The notes under the pieces are model-generated. The model was not told the origin of the DNA. It saw only the letters and a program-made list of their open reading frames with translations, and did no database searches. 64,000 bases of DNA from Caballeronia glathei (GTDB taxonomy: Bacteria > Pseudomonadota > Gammaproteobacteria > Burkholderiales > Burkholderiaceae), in NCBI RefSeq assembly GCF_000698595.1, contig NZ_JFHC01000012.1, forward strand, positions 60,572-124,571, in the 5' to 3' direction. This document shows, in pieces, positions 15,693 to 26,346 of this stretch (its first letter is position 1; every line of letters starts with the position of its first letter). The position numbers and the translations under genes were made by a program.

Positions 15693-17429
15693 TCAGCGGG
15701 CCAGCGCGGCACGCACCTTCCCGATCACCAGTTGCGCGGCCTCGTCCACGGGCAGCAGCGTGGCTTCCGTGTCGCGGCGCGCCTGGTATTCGAGCTTGCC
15801 TTCCTTGAGCCCGCGATCGCCGATCACGAGCCGGTGCGGCACGCCGATCAGCTCCCAGTCGGCGAACATCACGCCCGGGCGCTCGCCGCGGTCATCCAGA
15901 ATGACGTCGATACCCGCTTCCTGCAGTTGCGCGTAGAGCTTGTCGGCCTGCTCGCGCACGGTATCGCTGCGGTCGTAGCCCATCGGGCACAGCACGACTT
16001 CGAACGGCGCGATCGCCTCCGGCCAGATGATGCCCTTGTCGTCGAAATTCTGTTCGATCGCCGCGCCCAGGATGCGCGTGATGCCGACGCCATAGCAGCC
16101 CATCAGCATCGGGGCGGGCTTGCCGCTTTCGTCGAGATAGGTCGCGCCCATCGAATCCGAATACTTCGTTCCGAGCTGGAACACGTGGCCGACTTCGATG
16201 CCGCGGCAGATCGCGAGCGTGCCCCGCCCGTCAGGCGACGGGTCGCCTTCGACGACATTGCGGATATCCGCCACCACCGGCTCCGGCAGATCGCGGCCCC
16301 AGTTGACGCCCGTCGTGTGATAGTCCACCTCGTTCGAGCCGACCACGAAGTCGCTCATGTTCGCGACCGTGCGGTCCGCGATCACCTTCACCGGCTTCCT
16401 GGTGCCGACCGGGCCTAGGTAGCCCGGCGGCGTGCCGAACCACTCGATGATTTCCTGCTCGGTGGCGAAGCGGTAGCCCGCGAGCCCGGGCTGCTTGTGC
16501 GCCTTGATGTCATTGAGCGAGTGGTCGCCGCGCAGCATCAGCAGCCAGATGGTCGGCTCGGCGCCTTCGTTGTCGGTGGCGAGCACGATCGACTTGATGG
16601 TGCGCTCGAGCGGGATATTCAGGTAATCCGCGACCGCCTCGCACTTCGCCTTGCCGGGCGTCGGCGTCTTCTTCATTTCTTCCGCGGGCGCGGCTCGCGT
16701 GGCGGAAAGCGGCAGTGCGTCGGCCGCTTCGACGTTCGCCGCGTAGTCCGAATCCGGGCAATACGCGATCGCGTCCTCGCCGGTGTCCGCAATCACGTGG
16801 AATTCGTGCGAGCCGCTGCCGCCGATCGACCCGTTATCGGCCGCAACGGCACGGAATTCGAGCCCGATGCGCGTGAAGATGCGCACGTAGGCGTCGAACA
16901 TCTTGCGATACGACTCGGCGAGGCCGGCGGCGTCCTTGTCGAAGGAATACGCGTCCTTCATGATGAATTCGCGCCCGCGCATCACGCCGAAGCGCGGACG
17001 GATTTCGTCGCGGAACTTCGTCTGCACCTGGTAGAAGTTCACCGGCAATTGCCGGTAGCTCTTGATTTCGCGCCGCGCGATGTCGGTCACGACTTCCTCG
17101 TGCGTCGGCCCGATTACGAATTCGCGCTCATGGCGGTCCTTCAGGCGCAGCAATTCGGGACCGTACTGCACCCAGCGGCCGGATTCCTGCCACAGCTCGG
17201 CCGGCTGCACGGCCGGCATCAGGAGTTCGAGCGCACCGGCGCGGTTCATCTCGTCTCGCACGATCGCCTCGACCTTGCGGATGGAGCGCAGGCCGATCGG
17301 CAGGTAGTCGTAGATCCCGCCCGCGACGCGGCGGATCATGCCGGCGCGCATCATCAGCTTGTGGCTGACGATTTCGGCGTCGGCGGGGGCTTCTTTCAGG
17401 GTGCCGATGAAGAAACGTGATGCTTTCAT
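15693..17429 (-). CDS. proS: Prolyl-tRNA synthetase, bacterial type with editing domain
   Basis: Class II aminoacyl-tRNA synthetase, 578 residues, that charges tRNA-Pro. Motif 2 lies in [20 protein letters not shown] and motif 3 in [17 protein letters not shown]. An insertion of about 180 residues between them (roughly 225-400, with [18 protein letters not shown] and [16 protein letters not shown]) is the INS domain that removes mischarged alanine. Length and order match the bacterial ProS form. A tRNA-Pro gene occurs 6 kb away but is not linked to it. rppH diverges from it. Confidence 0.97.
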   Translation of the reverse strand: MKASRFFIGTLKEAPADAEIVSHKLMMRAGMIRRVAGGIYDYLPIGLRSIRKVEAIVRDEMNRAGALELLMPAVQPAELWQESGRWVQYGPELLRLKDRHEREFVIGPTHEEVVTDIARREIKSYRQLPVNFYQVQTKFRDEIRPRFGVMRGREFIMKDAYSFDKDAAGLAESYRKMFDAYVRIFTRIGLEFRAVAADNGSIGGSGSHEFHVIADTGEDAIAYCPDSDYAANVEAADALPLSATRAAPAEEMKKTPTPGKAKCEAVADYLNIPLERTIKSIVLATDNEGAEPTIWLLMLRGDHSLNDIKAHKQPGLAGYRFATEQEIIEWFGTPPGYLGPVGTRKPVKVIADRTVANMSDFVVGSNEVDYHTTGVNWGRDLPEPVVADIRNVVEGDPSPDGRGTLAICRGIEVGHVFQLGTKYSDSMGATYLDESGKPAPMLMGCYGVGITRILGAAIEQNFDDKGIIWPEAIAPFEVVLCPMGYDRSDTVREQADKLYAQLQEAGIDVILDDRGERPGVMFADWELIGVPHRLVIGDRGLKEGKLEYQARRDTEATLLPVDEAAQLVIGKVRAALAR

Positions 17430-17617
17430 TGAAGAAATTTTCCAAAAGCGAAAGCGCGCCGCAGTGCCCCAGATGCTTCAAGGCGGCGCACGGGCGTGCA
17501 GAACGAGTGAATGACGGGACGGCTGGTGCAAAGAAGATTCTGCCACCGGCCGGAACGCGTGGCGAAAAGCGTACCCGGATTCGGGTTCGTGCCGGTGCGC
17601 CAGGCCCGTTATCTGTT

Positions 17618-17623
17618 TATAAT
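17618..17623 (+). promoter_or_regulatory. Consensus -10 element upstream of rppH
   Basis: A perfect TATAAT lies 33 bp before the rppH start codon, in the AT-rich end of the proS-rppH divergent region. No good -35 hexamer is seen at 16-18 bp. Confidence 0.5.
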
Positions 17624-17656
17624 CAAAGCAATTTTAAAGGATTCGAAGGTGGTTGT

Positions 17657-18304
17657 ATGCTGGATCGTGAAGGCTTTCGCCCGAACGTCGGCATCATCCT
17701 CTTGAACGCGCGCAACGAAGTGTTTTGGGGTAAGCGGCTGCGTGAACATTCCTGGCAGTTTCCGCAAGGGGGCATCAAGTACGGTGAGACCCCTGTGCAA
17801 GCGATGTATCGGGAGTTACACGAAGAGACCGGCTTGCTTCCGGAGCACGTCAAGGTCGTGGGTCGCACCCGCGACTGGCTGCGTTATGAGGTGCCGGACA
17901 AGTTCATCAAGCGCGAGGTGCGCGGCCATTATCGTGGCCAGAAACAGATCTGGTTTCTGCTGCGAATGGTAGGCCGTGACTGTGACATTTGCCTCCGTGC
18001 TACTGATCATCCGGAATTCGATGCCTGGCGCTGGAACGAGTACTGGGTCCCGCTCGACGCGGTGATCGAGTTCAAGCGCGACGTTTATCAACTGGCGCTC
18101 ACCGAGCTGTCGCGCTTCTTGCGGCGTACCGCATCGAGAAGCGAGCGAAATGAGCGCGCCGCACATCACGGACCCCGCTATCCACGCGTGATCCAGACGA
18201 TGACGATCGAAGCCCCTCCTGTTTCTGCGGCCGGTGCCGCGGTTCAGGCAGAATGCTCGGTCGAAGAAGTGCATATCTTCGCGCAACGGCCGTTGCGCGA
18301 CTAG
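17657..18304 (+). CDS. rppH: RNA pyrophosphohydrolase RppH (Nudix)
   Basis: A 215-residue Nudix hydrolase that removes pyrophosphate from triphosphorylated mRNA 5' ends and so triggers decay by RNase E. The Nudix box is complete at residues 38-60 ([20 protein letters not shown], then TGL). [17 protein letters not shown] and WRWNEYW are typical of RppH. After about residue 165 there is a 50-residue tail, partly basic and then Ala/Glu-rich, not found in the 176-residue E. coli protein. The start ATG 17657 is chosen because the family begins with MLDREG(F/Y)RPN; the frame is open upstream. Confidence 0.94.
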   Translation: MLDREGFRPNVGIILLNARNEVFWGKRLREHSWQFPQGGIKYGETPVQAMYRELHEETGLLPEHVKVVGRTRDWLRYEVPDKFIKREVRGHYRGQKQIWFLLRMVGRDCDICLRATDHPEFDAWRWNEYWVPLDAVIEFKRDVYQLALTELSRFLRRTASRSERNERAAHHGPRYPRVIQTMTIEAPPVSAAGAAVQAECSVEEVHIFAQRPLRD

Positions 18305-18429
18305 CAGGGCACTTTTTGCACACTTTTCTGCTCAGCATGATTCCAGGCGGCGACACGGCGACGTGTCCCGCTTTTTTTCCGCACGGCGCGCTGCGTCCGG
18401 GCCGCGCGGCTGTTTCCGGGAAGACCTAA

Positions 18430-18990
18430 TTGAAAGCCATCGCCTTGTTTGCGGCATCCGCGGCAGTGCTTGCCGTGCTCGCCGGTTGTTCCAGTTCCAA
18501 AGGCCCGTCCAACAAGGACGACAGCGAGTTCACCTATCTCCTGGACCGCAAGTCGGAGTGGACCGAGAACAAGGTGGAGAATCTGCCGCCGTTGCCGAAT
18601 GCGTCGGACTTGCTGCCGTTCAACGTTTCCCAGAATACGCCGCTCGTTTTCGCGATCGACAGGAACTCGGTTTCCGTCGGCAGCGACGGCGTGGTGCGCT
18701 ACACGGTGGTCGTGACGAGCCCGGCGGGCGCGCGCAACGTCAATTACGAAGGCATCCGCTGCGACAACTACGAGTGGCGCCTCTATGCCAGCATCAACGA
18801 CGACCAGAACGCCTGGGACCGCACGGTAGCCAATGATTTCCGCCGCATCGAGAACGGCGAGCTGAATGCGTATCACGCGGCGCTCTATCAGGATTATTTT
18901 TGCGCGAACAAGCTGCCGACGGGAACGGCCAAGCAGATCGTGAGCAACATCCAGTACAAGCGGCCAGCGACATCGCAGCTATACCGGTAA
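18430..18990 (+). CDS. CNP1-like family lipoprotein
   Basis: A 186-residue protein of the CNP1-like family, first described in Neisseria and of unknown function. A signal peptide ends in LAGC, giving a lipidated Cys at residue 20. The mature part has paired Cys in YEGIRCDNYEWRLYA and YQDYFCANKLPTGTA, likely a disulfide in the periplasm. The start is TTG at 18430, preceded by GGGAAGACC; no in-frame ATG would leave a complete signal peptide. It ends 27 bp before a bidirectional terminator shared with proB. Confidence 0.86.
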   Translation: MKAIALFAASAAVLAVLAGCSSSKGPSNKDDSEFTYLLDRKSEWTENKVENLPPLPNASDLLPFNVSQNTPLVFAIDRNSVSVGSDGVVRYTVVVTSPAGARNVNYEGIRCDNYEWRLYASINDDQNAWDRTVANDFRRIENGELNAYHAALYQDYFCANKLPTGTAKQIVSNIQYKRPATSQLYR

Positions 18991-19011
18991 GCTCCGGTCC
19001 GCCGCTCAATC

Positions 19012-19049
19012 AAAAACCCGCCGACTTTTCGAGTCGGCGGGTTTTTTTT
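19012..19049 (+). terminator. Bidirectional terminator CNP1 gene / proB
   Basis: CCCGCCGACT (19017-19026) pairs with AGTCGGCGGG (19032-19041), flanked by five A on the left and eight T on the right. It can stop transcription from both converging genes. The T-run touches the proB stop codon. Confidence 0.94.
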
Positions 19050-20167
19050 CACACCAGCACCAGATTGTCGCGGTGAATCAGCTCCGGCTCCAGCATGTAG
19101 CCGAGCACGGATTCGATGTCCCCGCTCGGGCGCCGATGGATCAGCCGCGCCTCCGAACTGCTGTAGTTCGTGATGCCGCGCGCGACTTCCCGCCCCTGCG
19201 CGCTCACGCAAGCAATCACCTCGCCGCGTGCAAAGGCGCCCTTCACGTCGATCACGCCGATCGGCAGGAGGCTCTTGCCGCCTTCGGTGAGCTTTTCGAC
19301 CGCGCCATTGTCGATCACGACGTGGCCGCGCACCTGCAGATGGTCGGCCATCCACTGCTTGCGCGCCGCCATGCGCGCGGTCCGTGCTATCAGCTGCGTG
19401 CCGATCATCTCGCCTGACGCAAGCCGCGTGAGGACATCGGACTCCCGGCCGCTTGCGATCACCGTGTTCGCGCCGCTGTGCGCAGCGCGCTTCGCCGCGA
19501 GGATCTTGGTGAGCATGCCGCCCCGGCCGAGGCTCGACCCCGCGCCGCCCGCCATCGCTTCGAGTTCGGGTGTGCCGGCGTCCGCCTGCTCGACGAGCGT
19601 CGCCGTCGGGTCCTTGCGCGGGTCGGCGGTGAAAAGGCCGCGCTGGTCGGTGAGGATGATGAGCGCGTCGCCTTCGATCAGGTTCGCCACCAGCGCGCCG
19701 AGCGTGTCGTTGTCGCCGAACTTGATTTCGTCGGTGATGACGGTGTCGTTTTCGTTGATGATCGGCACGGCGCCCAGACGCAGCAGCGTGAGAAGCGTCG
19801 AGCGCGCGTTCAGATAGCGCTCGCGGTCCGCGAGATCGGCGTGCGTGAGCAAAATCTGCGCGGTACGGATGCCGTGCGCGCCGAAACTGCTCTCGTAGAC
19901 CTGCGCGAGCCCCATCTGGCCGACCGCGGCGGCGGCCTGCAATTCGTCGATTTCACGCGGGCGCTGCGTCCAGCCGAGGCGGTGAATGCCTTCCGCGATC
20001 GCGCCCGAGCTGACCATCACGACTTCCTTGCCCTGCTGGCGCAAGGCGGCGATCTGCGACGCCCAGCGGGCGATCGCCGCATGGTCGAGACCGCGGCCGT
20101 CGTTCGTGACGAGGCTCGATCCCACTTTCACTACCAGACGCTTCGAAAGAGCGATGACAGAACGCAT
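19049..20167 (-). CDS. proB: Glutamate 5-kinase
   Basis: A 372-residue cytoplasmic kinase that phosphorylates glutamate in the first step of proline synthesis. The amino-acid-kinase domain starts with [15 protein letters not shown] and includes [12 protein letters not shown] and [31 protein letters not shown] follows. The C-terminal about 100 residues form the PUA domain seen in many bacterial ProB proteins. The start at 20167 is preferred because GAGGAG lies 10 nt upstream, but only 1 nt from the other in-frame ATG at 20176. It follows obgE by about 55 bp and is probably in the rplU-rpmA-obgE transcript. proA is not in this window. Confidence 0.95.
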   Translation of the reverse strand: MRSVIALSKRLVVKVGSSLVTNDGRGLDHAAIARWASQIAALRQQGKEVVMVSSGAIAEGIHRLGWTQRPREIDELQAAAAVGQMGLAQVYESSFGAHGIRTAQILLTHADLADRERYLNARSTLLTLLRLGAVPIINENDTVITDEIKFGDNDTLGALVANLIEGDALIILTDQRGLFTADPRKDPTATLVEQADAGTPELEAMAGGAGSSLGRGGMLTKILAAKRAAHSGANTVIASGRESDVLTRLASGEMIGTQLIARTARMAARKQWMADHLQVRGHVVIDNGAVEKLTEGGKSLLPIGVIDVKGAFARGEVIACVSAQGREVARGITNYSSSEARLIHRRPSGDIESVLGYMLEPELIHRDNLVLV

Positions 20168-20222
20168 CGTGCGCATTCTCCTCGGAGTGGCGAACCCTGC
20201 GCGGGAACGCGCAGGGAGGTGA

Positions 20223-21440
<1,218 letters not shown>

Positions 21441-21504
21441 TCACTCTGTGTGCTATTTTGCCGTGACAGGCCGATGCCAGTCACCGATAAATCAAACCAA
21501 ATAA

Positions 21505-21536
21505 AAAAGGCCCCGCGAACTTCGCGGGGCCTTTTG
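21505..21536 (-). terminator. Hairpin between rpmA and obgE
   Basis: AAGGCCCCGCGAA pairs with TTCGCGGGGCCTT; on the minus strand the stem is followed by UUUUUUAUU. It lies about 30 bp after the rpmA stop, so it should uncouple part of the ribosomal-protein transcript from obgE and proB. Some readthrough or a separate obgE promoter is then needed. Confidence 0.88.
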
Positions 21537-21565
21537 TCGGTCCTGAAGCCCGTGCCAGTCTTGCC

Positions 21566-21826
21566 TTAGGCTGCCGGGACGACGTTGACCAGATGCTTCC
21601 TGGCTGCGCCCTTCGTCGTGAACTGGACGTGGCCGTCGGTCAGGGCGAACAGCGTGTGATCCTTGCCGATACCGACGTTTTCGCCCGGGTGCATGCGCGT
21701 GCCGCGCTGGCGAACGATGATGCCGCCCGCATTGATTGCCTGGCCGCCGTAAACCTTCACGCCGAGGCGCTTCGATTCGGAATCGCGGCCGTTGCGGGAA
21801 GACCCGCCTGCTTTTTTGTGTGCCAT
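21566..21826 (-). CDS. rpmA: 50S ribosomal protein L27
   Basis: An 86-residue large-subunit protein whose N-terminal tail reaches toward the peptidyl-transferase centre. [16 protein letters not shown] at the N-terminus and [15 protein letters not shown] in the centre are diagnostic. The N-terminus begins directly with MAHKK, so no cleaved leader as in Firmicutes is present. It follows rplU by 18 bp. Confidence 0.98.
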   Translation of the reverse strand: MAHKKAGGSSRNGRDSESKRLGVKVYGGQAINAGGIIVRQRGTRMHPGENVGIGKDHTLFALTDGHVQFTTKGAARKHLVNVVPAA

Positions 21827-21844
21827 GTGATTACTCCTTGCCGC

Positions 21845-22156
21845 TTACGCGTTGATCGCGTCGATACGCAGTTCGGTATAGTTCTGGCGATGGCCAGCGT
21901 GCTTTTGGTAGTGCTTCCGGCGGCGCATCTTGAAGATGGTCACTTTCTTGTGACGACCCTGGGACACGACGGTAGCCTTGACGGAAGCCCCACTCACCAG
22001 CGGTGCACCGAACTTAATCGATTCACCTTCGCCTACTGCGAGAACCTGGTCGAGCGTGATTTCAGCGTCAATGTCTGCCGGTATCTGTTCTACTTTCAAT
22101 TTTTCGCCGACGGCAACCTTATACTGCTTGCCACCGGTTTTTATGACCGCGTACAT
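21845..22156 (-). CDS. rplU: 50S ribosomal protein L21
   Basis: A 103-residue 23S-rRNA-binding protein of the large subunit. [20 protein letters not shown] at the start and the C-terminal [20 protein letters not shown] are diagnostic. The start at 22156 is set by the family N-terminus; the frame stays open upstream through the promoter. First gene of rplU-rpmA-obgE-proB. Confidence 0.98.
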   Translation of the reverse strand: MYAVIKTGGKQYKVAVGEKLKVEQIPADIDAEITLDQVLAVGEGESIKFGAPLVSGASVKATVVSQGRHKKVTIFKMRRRKHYQKHAGHRQNYTELRIDAINA

Positions 22157-22210
22157 TGAGAACCTCACTCTGAATTCATTTTTCCGCGCACCGTGCGGGG
22201 AAAACGCGTG

Positions 22211-22239
22211 ATTATACAGAGAGTTAGGGGAGCCGTCAA
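22211..22239 (-). promoter_or_regulatory. Strong sigma-70-type promoter of rplU
   Basis: On the minus strand TTGACG (22234-22239) and a perfect TATAAT (22211-22216) are separated by 17 bp. The start codon is about 55 bp downstream. This is the best promoter match in the window, as expected for a ribosomal-protein gene. Confidence 0.88.
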
Positions 22240-22439
22240 AGCGCATTGACCTTTTCACGCGAGGCACGACTTCCGCCGAACGGCGCCCGGCAGTGTGCAT
22301 CCCAATCGTCCGTTCATTGCGCCCCTCATTCCGCGGAGGATAGCGCCGTCAGTCGCAAAATCGGTCCCCGACGCAGGCGATCCCGCCTCGCGCAACGTCG
22401 CATTGCCCGCGGAACTCCGTCTGATGGGCCGATTCGCCT

Positions 22440-22445
22440 TATAAT
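22440..22445 (+). promoter_or_regulatory. Consensus -10 element upstream of ispB
   Basis: A perfect TATAAT lies 26 bp before the ispB ATG. No clear -35 hexamer is present at the usual distance. Confidence 0.42.
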
Positions 22446-22471
22446 TCGCGGCACTACCCTATTTGCCGATC

Positions 22472-23464
22472 ATGTCGTCCACCGCCACTTCATCCCCCAA
22501 CGCCGCCATCCTGCTTGCCCCGATTGCCGAGGACATGCAGCAGGTCAATCGCGTCATACGGCAGCGCCTGGCATCAGAAGTGATGCTGATCAACCAGATT
22601 TCGGAGTACATCATCGGCGCCGGCGGCAAGCGGCTGCGGCCCGCGCTGCTGCTGCTCGTCGCGGGAGCGCTCGGCGACACGACCGGGCATCGCCATGAAC
22701 TGGCGGCCGTCGTCGAATTCATTCACACGGCCACGCTGCTGCACGACGACGTCGTCGACGAATCCGACCTGCGCCGCGGCCGCAAGACGGCCAATGCGCT
22801 CTTCGGCAATGCGGCGAGCGTGCTGGTCGGCGATTTTCTCTACTCGCGCTCGTTCGAGATGATGGTGGGCGTCGGCAAGATGCGCGTGATGGAGATTCTG
22901 TCGGTCGCGACGAACGTGATTTCGGAAGGCGAAGTGCTGCAGCTCCTGAACATGCACGATCCGGACGTCGACGAAGCGCGCTACATGCAGGTGATCCGCT
23001 ACAAGACCGCGAAGCTCTTCGAAGCCGCCGCGCAGCTGGGCGCCGTGCTGTCGGGCGCGGACGCGAGGACGGAAGCCGCCGCCGCCGAGTTCGGACGCCG
23101 CATCGGCACCGCATTCCAGATCATGGACGACTGGCTCGACTACACGGGCACGGCGGAATCGATGGGCAAGAACGCCGGCGACGACCTGCGCGAAGGCAAG
23201 CCAACGCTGCCGCTCATCTATCTGATGGAGCACGGCACGCCGGAGCAGGCCGCGCTCGCGCGCGAAGCGATCGAACAAGGCGGCACGGACCGCTTCGAGA
23301 CGATTTTCGAAGCGATCACGGGCTCGGGCGCGCTCGATCACACGCTGGAATGCGCGCGCAAGGAAGCCCAGGCGGCCGCGAACGCAATTTCATCGTTTCC
23401 CGATTCCATTTACAAAGAAAGCCTGCTAGAATTATGTTCTTACTCGACGGCAAGACAGTCTTAA
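22472..23464 (+). CDS. ispB: Octaprenyl diphosphate synthase (trans-polyprenyl synthase)
   Basis: A 330-residue chain-elongating prenyltransferase that makes the C40 side-chain precursor of ubiquinone. The first Asp-rich motif is HDDVVDESDLRRG (Asp92, Asp93, Asp96), and the second is MDDWLDYTG (Asp219, Asp220, Asp223). GAGGKRLRPALLLLVA is the usual homoallyl-binding block. The start is ATG 22472; a TTG three codons earlier is ignored. Its neighbour order (rplU divergent, tRNA-Pro downstream) is common in Burkholderia. Chain length cannot be proven from sequence, but C40 is usual for this group. Confidence 0.93.
   Translation: MSSTATSSPNAAILLAPIAEDMQQVNRVIRQRLASEVMLINQISEYIIGAGGKRLRPALLLLVAGALGDTTGHRHELAAVVEFIHTATLLHDDVVDESDLRRGRKTANALFGNAASVLVGDFLYSRSFEMMVGVGKMRVMEILSVATNVISEGEVLQLLNMHDPDVDEARYMQVIRYKTAKLFEAAAQLGAVLSGADARTEAAAAEFGRRIGTAFQIMDDWLDYTGTAESMGKNAGDDLREGKPTLPLIYLMEHGTPEQAALAREAIEQGGTDRFETIFEAITGSGALDHTLECARKEAQAAANAISSFPDSIYKESLLELCSYSTARQS
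23409..23438 (+). promoter_or_regulatory. Possible tRNA-Pro promoter inside the ispB 3' end
   Basis: TTTACA (23409-23414) and TATGTT (23433-23438), spaced 18 bp, lie about 65 bp before the tRNA. The -10 is weak, so this is tentative. Confidence 0.35.
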
Positions 23465-23503
23465 ACAAGACTGAAGCGCCGTAAGAGTCCAGCAGTAAAG
23501 ATT

Positions 23504-23580
23504 CGGGGTGTAGCTTAGCCTGGTAGAGCGCTACGTTCGGGACGTAGAGGCCGGAGGTTCGAATCCTCTCACCCCGACCA
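23504..23580 (+). tRNA. tRNA-Pro, anticodon CGG
   Basis: A 77-nt cloverleaf with encoded CCA. The acceptor CGGGGTG pairs with CACCCCG and A73 is the discriminator. The anticodon stem CTACG/CGTAG encloses the loop TTCGGGA, giving anticodon CGG, which reads CCG proline codons. The T arm GGAGGTTCGAATCCTCT is canonical. CCG is a preferred proline codon in this GC-rich genome. Confidence 0.97.
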
Positions 23581-23592
23581 GAATTGAAGATG

Positions 23593-23624
23593 AAAAGCCG
23601 CACAGTCCGCTGTGCGGCTTTTTT
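23593..23624 (+). terminator. Terminator after tRNA-Pro
   Basis: AAAAGCCGCACAG pairs with CTGTGCGGCTTTT around TCCG and continues into a T-run, 12 bp after the tRNA CCA. Confidence 0.94.
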
Positions 23625-23764
23625 CTTTCCGGTCCGCTGCAGATCGGGAAAAGGCGCGAGAGGCCGTATATACGGCCGCCGCCCGCGCATCGGCCAGCGT
23701 GGCGGGCTTTCGCGGCCTCGTCTGCTATAGTCGCTTTCATCCCTCCCCTTCTTTCATCGGTCGC

Positions 23765-25054
23765 GTGGACAACCTTCCCTTATGGGCGCAAATTTGCGCC
23801 ATTTTTCTGCTTCTCTTTCTCTCCGGCTTCTTCTCGATTTCCGAAACCTCGATGATGGCGCTGAACCGCCATCGCCTGAAGCACCTCGCCAACCAGGGGT
23901 CGCTGCGCGCGCGCACGACGCAAGGCCTGCTCGCCAAAACCGATCAGCTTCTGAGCGTCATCCTGATCGGCAACAACGTGATCAACACGATCATTCCCGT
24001 GCTCACCACGTCGATCGCGCTGCACACGTTCGGCCACAACAACGTCGTGCTGTCGATAGCGACGGGCCTCGTCGCGTTCCTCATCATCGTGTTCGCGGAA
24101 ATCACGCCGAAGATCGTCGGCGCAACGTATCCCGAAAAGGTCGCGCTGCCGGCGAGCCTGATTCTCGCGCCGCTGATGCGCATCGCGCGGCCACTCGTCT
24201 GGTTCGTCAACCTGTTCGCGAACGCCGTGCTGGGGACGCTGCGGATCAACACGAAAGGGGCGCGCGACCAGCGCCTTTCCACCGAGGAACTGCGCACCAT
24301 CGTGCTGGAATCCGGCAGCTTCATGCCGACCAAGCACCGCAGCATCCTGCTGAACCTGTTCGATCTGGAGAACATCACCGTCGACGACGTGATGATTCCG
24401 CGCCGGCGCATCGAAGCGCTCGACTTCGATTCGCCGTTCGAGCAGATCCTCCACCAGCTCGAGACCTGCTATCACAACAAGCTGGTGGTGTATCAGGGCG
24501 ACATCGACCGCGTGCTCGGCATCCTGCACGTGCGCAAGACGCTGGCGGCGCTGCACAACCAGGAACTGGAGCGCGAGACGCTGCGTGAACTGCTCGCCGA
24601 GCCGTACTTCGTTCCCGCGGGCACGCCGGTGTTCCAGCAGTTGCAGTATTTCCAGGAGAGCCGCCAGCGGATTGCGATCGTCGTCAATGAATACGGCGAA
24701 CTGCAGGGGCTCGTCACACCCGAAGACATCATCGAGGAACTGATCGGCGAGTTCACGACCACAATCCCGCGCGGCGCCACGTCGCGCGGCGGCTGGGACG
24801 ACCACGGCGAGTGCATCGTGCCGGGCAGCATGCCGCTGCGCGAGCTGAACCGGTGGCTGCAACTCACGCTGCCGACCGACGGTCCGAAAACGCTCAACGG
24901 CCTGATCCTCGAGACGCTCGAGGAGATCCCCGACGGAGACGTGTCGGTGCAGATCGCAGGCGTCACTTTCGAAGTGATGCGCAGCGACGACCAGGCGATC
25001 CGCACGGTCAAGATCTTCCGGCCCGCCGCCGGCTCGCTTCGGCCGCAGCGTTAG
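23765..25054 (+). CDS. CNNM/CorC-type transporter (DUF21, CBS pair, CorC_HlyC)
   Basis: A 429-residue membrane protein. The N-terminal DUF21 domain has about four helices (LWAQICAIFLLLFLSGFFSI, SETSMMALNRHRL, VILIGNNVINTIIPVLTTSI, IIVFAEITPKIVGATYPEKV). It is followed by two CBS modules (ITVDDVMIPRRRIEALDFDS; IAIVVNEYGELQGLVTPEDI) and a C-terminal CorC_HlyC domain (GECIVPGSMPLRELNRWLQL). Relatives act in magnesium or cobalt efflux and resistance. The start is GTG 23765 (VDNLPLWAQ), where the family begins; the frame is open further upstream across the tRNA terminator. No sign of a haemolysin partner. Confidence 0.88.
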   Translation: MDNLPLWAQICAIFLLLFLSGFFSISETSMMALNRHRLKHLANQGSLRARTTQGLLAKTDQLLSVILIGNNVINTIIPVLTTSIALHTFGHNNVVLSIATGLVAFLIIVFAEITPKIVGATYPEKVALPASLILAPLMRIARPLVWFVNLFANAVLGTLRINTKGARDQRLSTEELRTIVLESGSFMPTKHRSILLNLFDLENITVDDVMIPRRRIEALDFDSPFEQILHQLETCYHNKLVVYQGDIDRVLGILHVRKTLAALHNQELERETLRELLAEPYFVPAGTPVFQQLQYFQESRQRIAIVVNEYGELQGLVTPEDIIEELIGEFTTTIPRGATSRGGWDDHGECIVPGSMPLRELNRWLQLTLPTDGPKTLNGLILETLEEIPDGDVSVQIAGVTFEVMRSDDQAIRTVKIFRPAAGSLRPQR

Positions 25055-25137
25055 CCGTCCGGCCGAATTGGAAGGCGCGCGGGGGCGCGCGATGATCGGG
25101 TCATCCAGAACACGGACGGCTCGACGCCGATGCCCAC

Positions 25138-26346
25138 ATGCCTTCACGCTCACCCTCGCCTTCCCGCGACACGTTCGCGCGTCTGCCCCAGCGGCCGATC
25201 GAAGCGCCGCAGGACGACGCGCCGGCCGTCATGCTCCTCACCGACACCCTGCGCGAAGCCGCGGCCCGCGGCGCCTCGGACATCCACGTCGAACCGGCGG
25301 AGCACGAGTGGCGCATCCGGCTGCGCATCGACGGCGCGCTGCACGTGCTGCAACGCCCGCCGCTCCATCTGCGTGACGCGCTCATCACGCGCATCAAGGT
25401 GCTCGCGCGGATGGACATCGCGGAGCGGCGCGTGCCGCAAGACGGGCGGCTGCGGCTGCCGCTTCCGAACGGGCAGCTCGAAGACTATCGCGTGAACTCG
25501 CTGCCGACGCTCTTCGGCGAAAAGCTCGTGCTGCGCCGGCTCGAAGCGCTGCCGCCCGACCTGTCGCTCGCGGCGCTCGGGCTCGACGCCCGGCAGCGCG
25601 GTGTCGTCGAATCCGCGATCCACGCGCCGCACGGCCTCATTCTCGTCACAGGGCCGACCGGCAGCGGCAAGACGCTGTCGCTGTACTGCTTCCTGCAGAT
25701 GCTCAACGCGGAATCCCGCAACGTCTGCTCGGTCGAGGACCCCGCGGAAATCCAGCTCGGCGGGATCAATCAGGTCAGCGTGCGCGAGAAGGCCGGACTC
25801 ACGTTCGCGGTCGCGTTGCGCGCGTTCATGCGGCAGGACCCAGACGTCATCATGGTCGGCGAAATCCGCGATGCCGAAACGGCCGACGTCGCCGTGAAAG
25901 CCGCCCAGACCGGCCACCTCGTGCTCTCCACGCTGCACACGAACGACGCGCCCGCCGCGATCGCGCGGCTGATCGATATCGGCGTCGCGCCGTACAACCT
26001 GGCGTCGGCGCTGCGGCTCGTCACGGCGCAGCGGCTCGTGAGGAAGCTCTGCGAAGCGTGCCGTGCGCCGGCCGAACTCGCGCTCGACGACGGCACCCGT
26101 CCGTTCGAGCCGCGCGGCTGCCCGGCGTGCCACGGCATCGGTTATCGCGGCCGCGTCGGCGTGCATCAGCTGATGCCGGTTTCCGATCCGTTGCGCGAAC
26201 TGATCGTCGCGCGCGCCGCCACGCACGCCGTCACACGTCAGGCGCAGGCCGAGGGCATGCCGGCGTTGCGCGACGCCGCGTTTCAGCGCGTGCGCGACGG
26301 CGTGACGAGCGTCGCGGAAGCCGTCGAAGCGACGGAGATCGCATGA
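25138..26346 (+). CDS. Type IV pilus / type II secretion assembly ATPase, short form
   Basis: A 402-residue GspE/PilB-family hexameric ATPase that drives pilin extraction and assembly. Walker A is GPTGSGKT (172-179) and Walker B VIMVGEIRD lies in 236-245. The His box STLHTNDAPAA and the tetracysteine zinc motif (Cys305, 308, 328, 331) are complete. The N-terminal domain present in PilB/GspE proteins of 550-580 residues is missing: the conserved N2 domain starts already at about residue 30, so the PilM/GspL-docking part is absent. It is translationally coupled to pilC by ATGA. No pilin gene is in the window. Confidence 0.92.
   Translation: MPSRSPSPSRDTFARLPQRPIEAPQDDAPAVMLLTDTLREAAARGASDIHVEPAEHEWRIRLRIDGALHVLQRPPLHLRDALITRIKVLARMDIAERRVPQDGRLRLPLPNGQLEDYRVNSLPTLFGEKLVLRRLEALPPDLSLAALGLDARQRGVVESAIHAPHGLILVTGPTGSGKTLSLYCFLQMLNAESRNVCSVEDPAEIQLGGINQVSVREKAGLTFAVALRAFMRQDPDVIMVGEIRDAETADVAVKAAQTGHLVLSTLHTNDAPAAIARLIDIGVAPYNLASALRLVTAQRLVRKLCEACRAPAELALDDGTRPFEPRGCPACHGIGYRGRVGVHQLMPVSDPLRELIVARAATHAVTRQAQAEGMPALRDAAFQRVRDGVTSVAEAVEATEIA

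Noticed and set aside
23504..23580. tRNA-Pro as an integration site for a mobile element
   Set aside because: No integrase, no repeat of the tRNA 3' end nearby and no change in gene content downstream.
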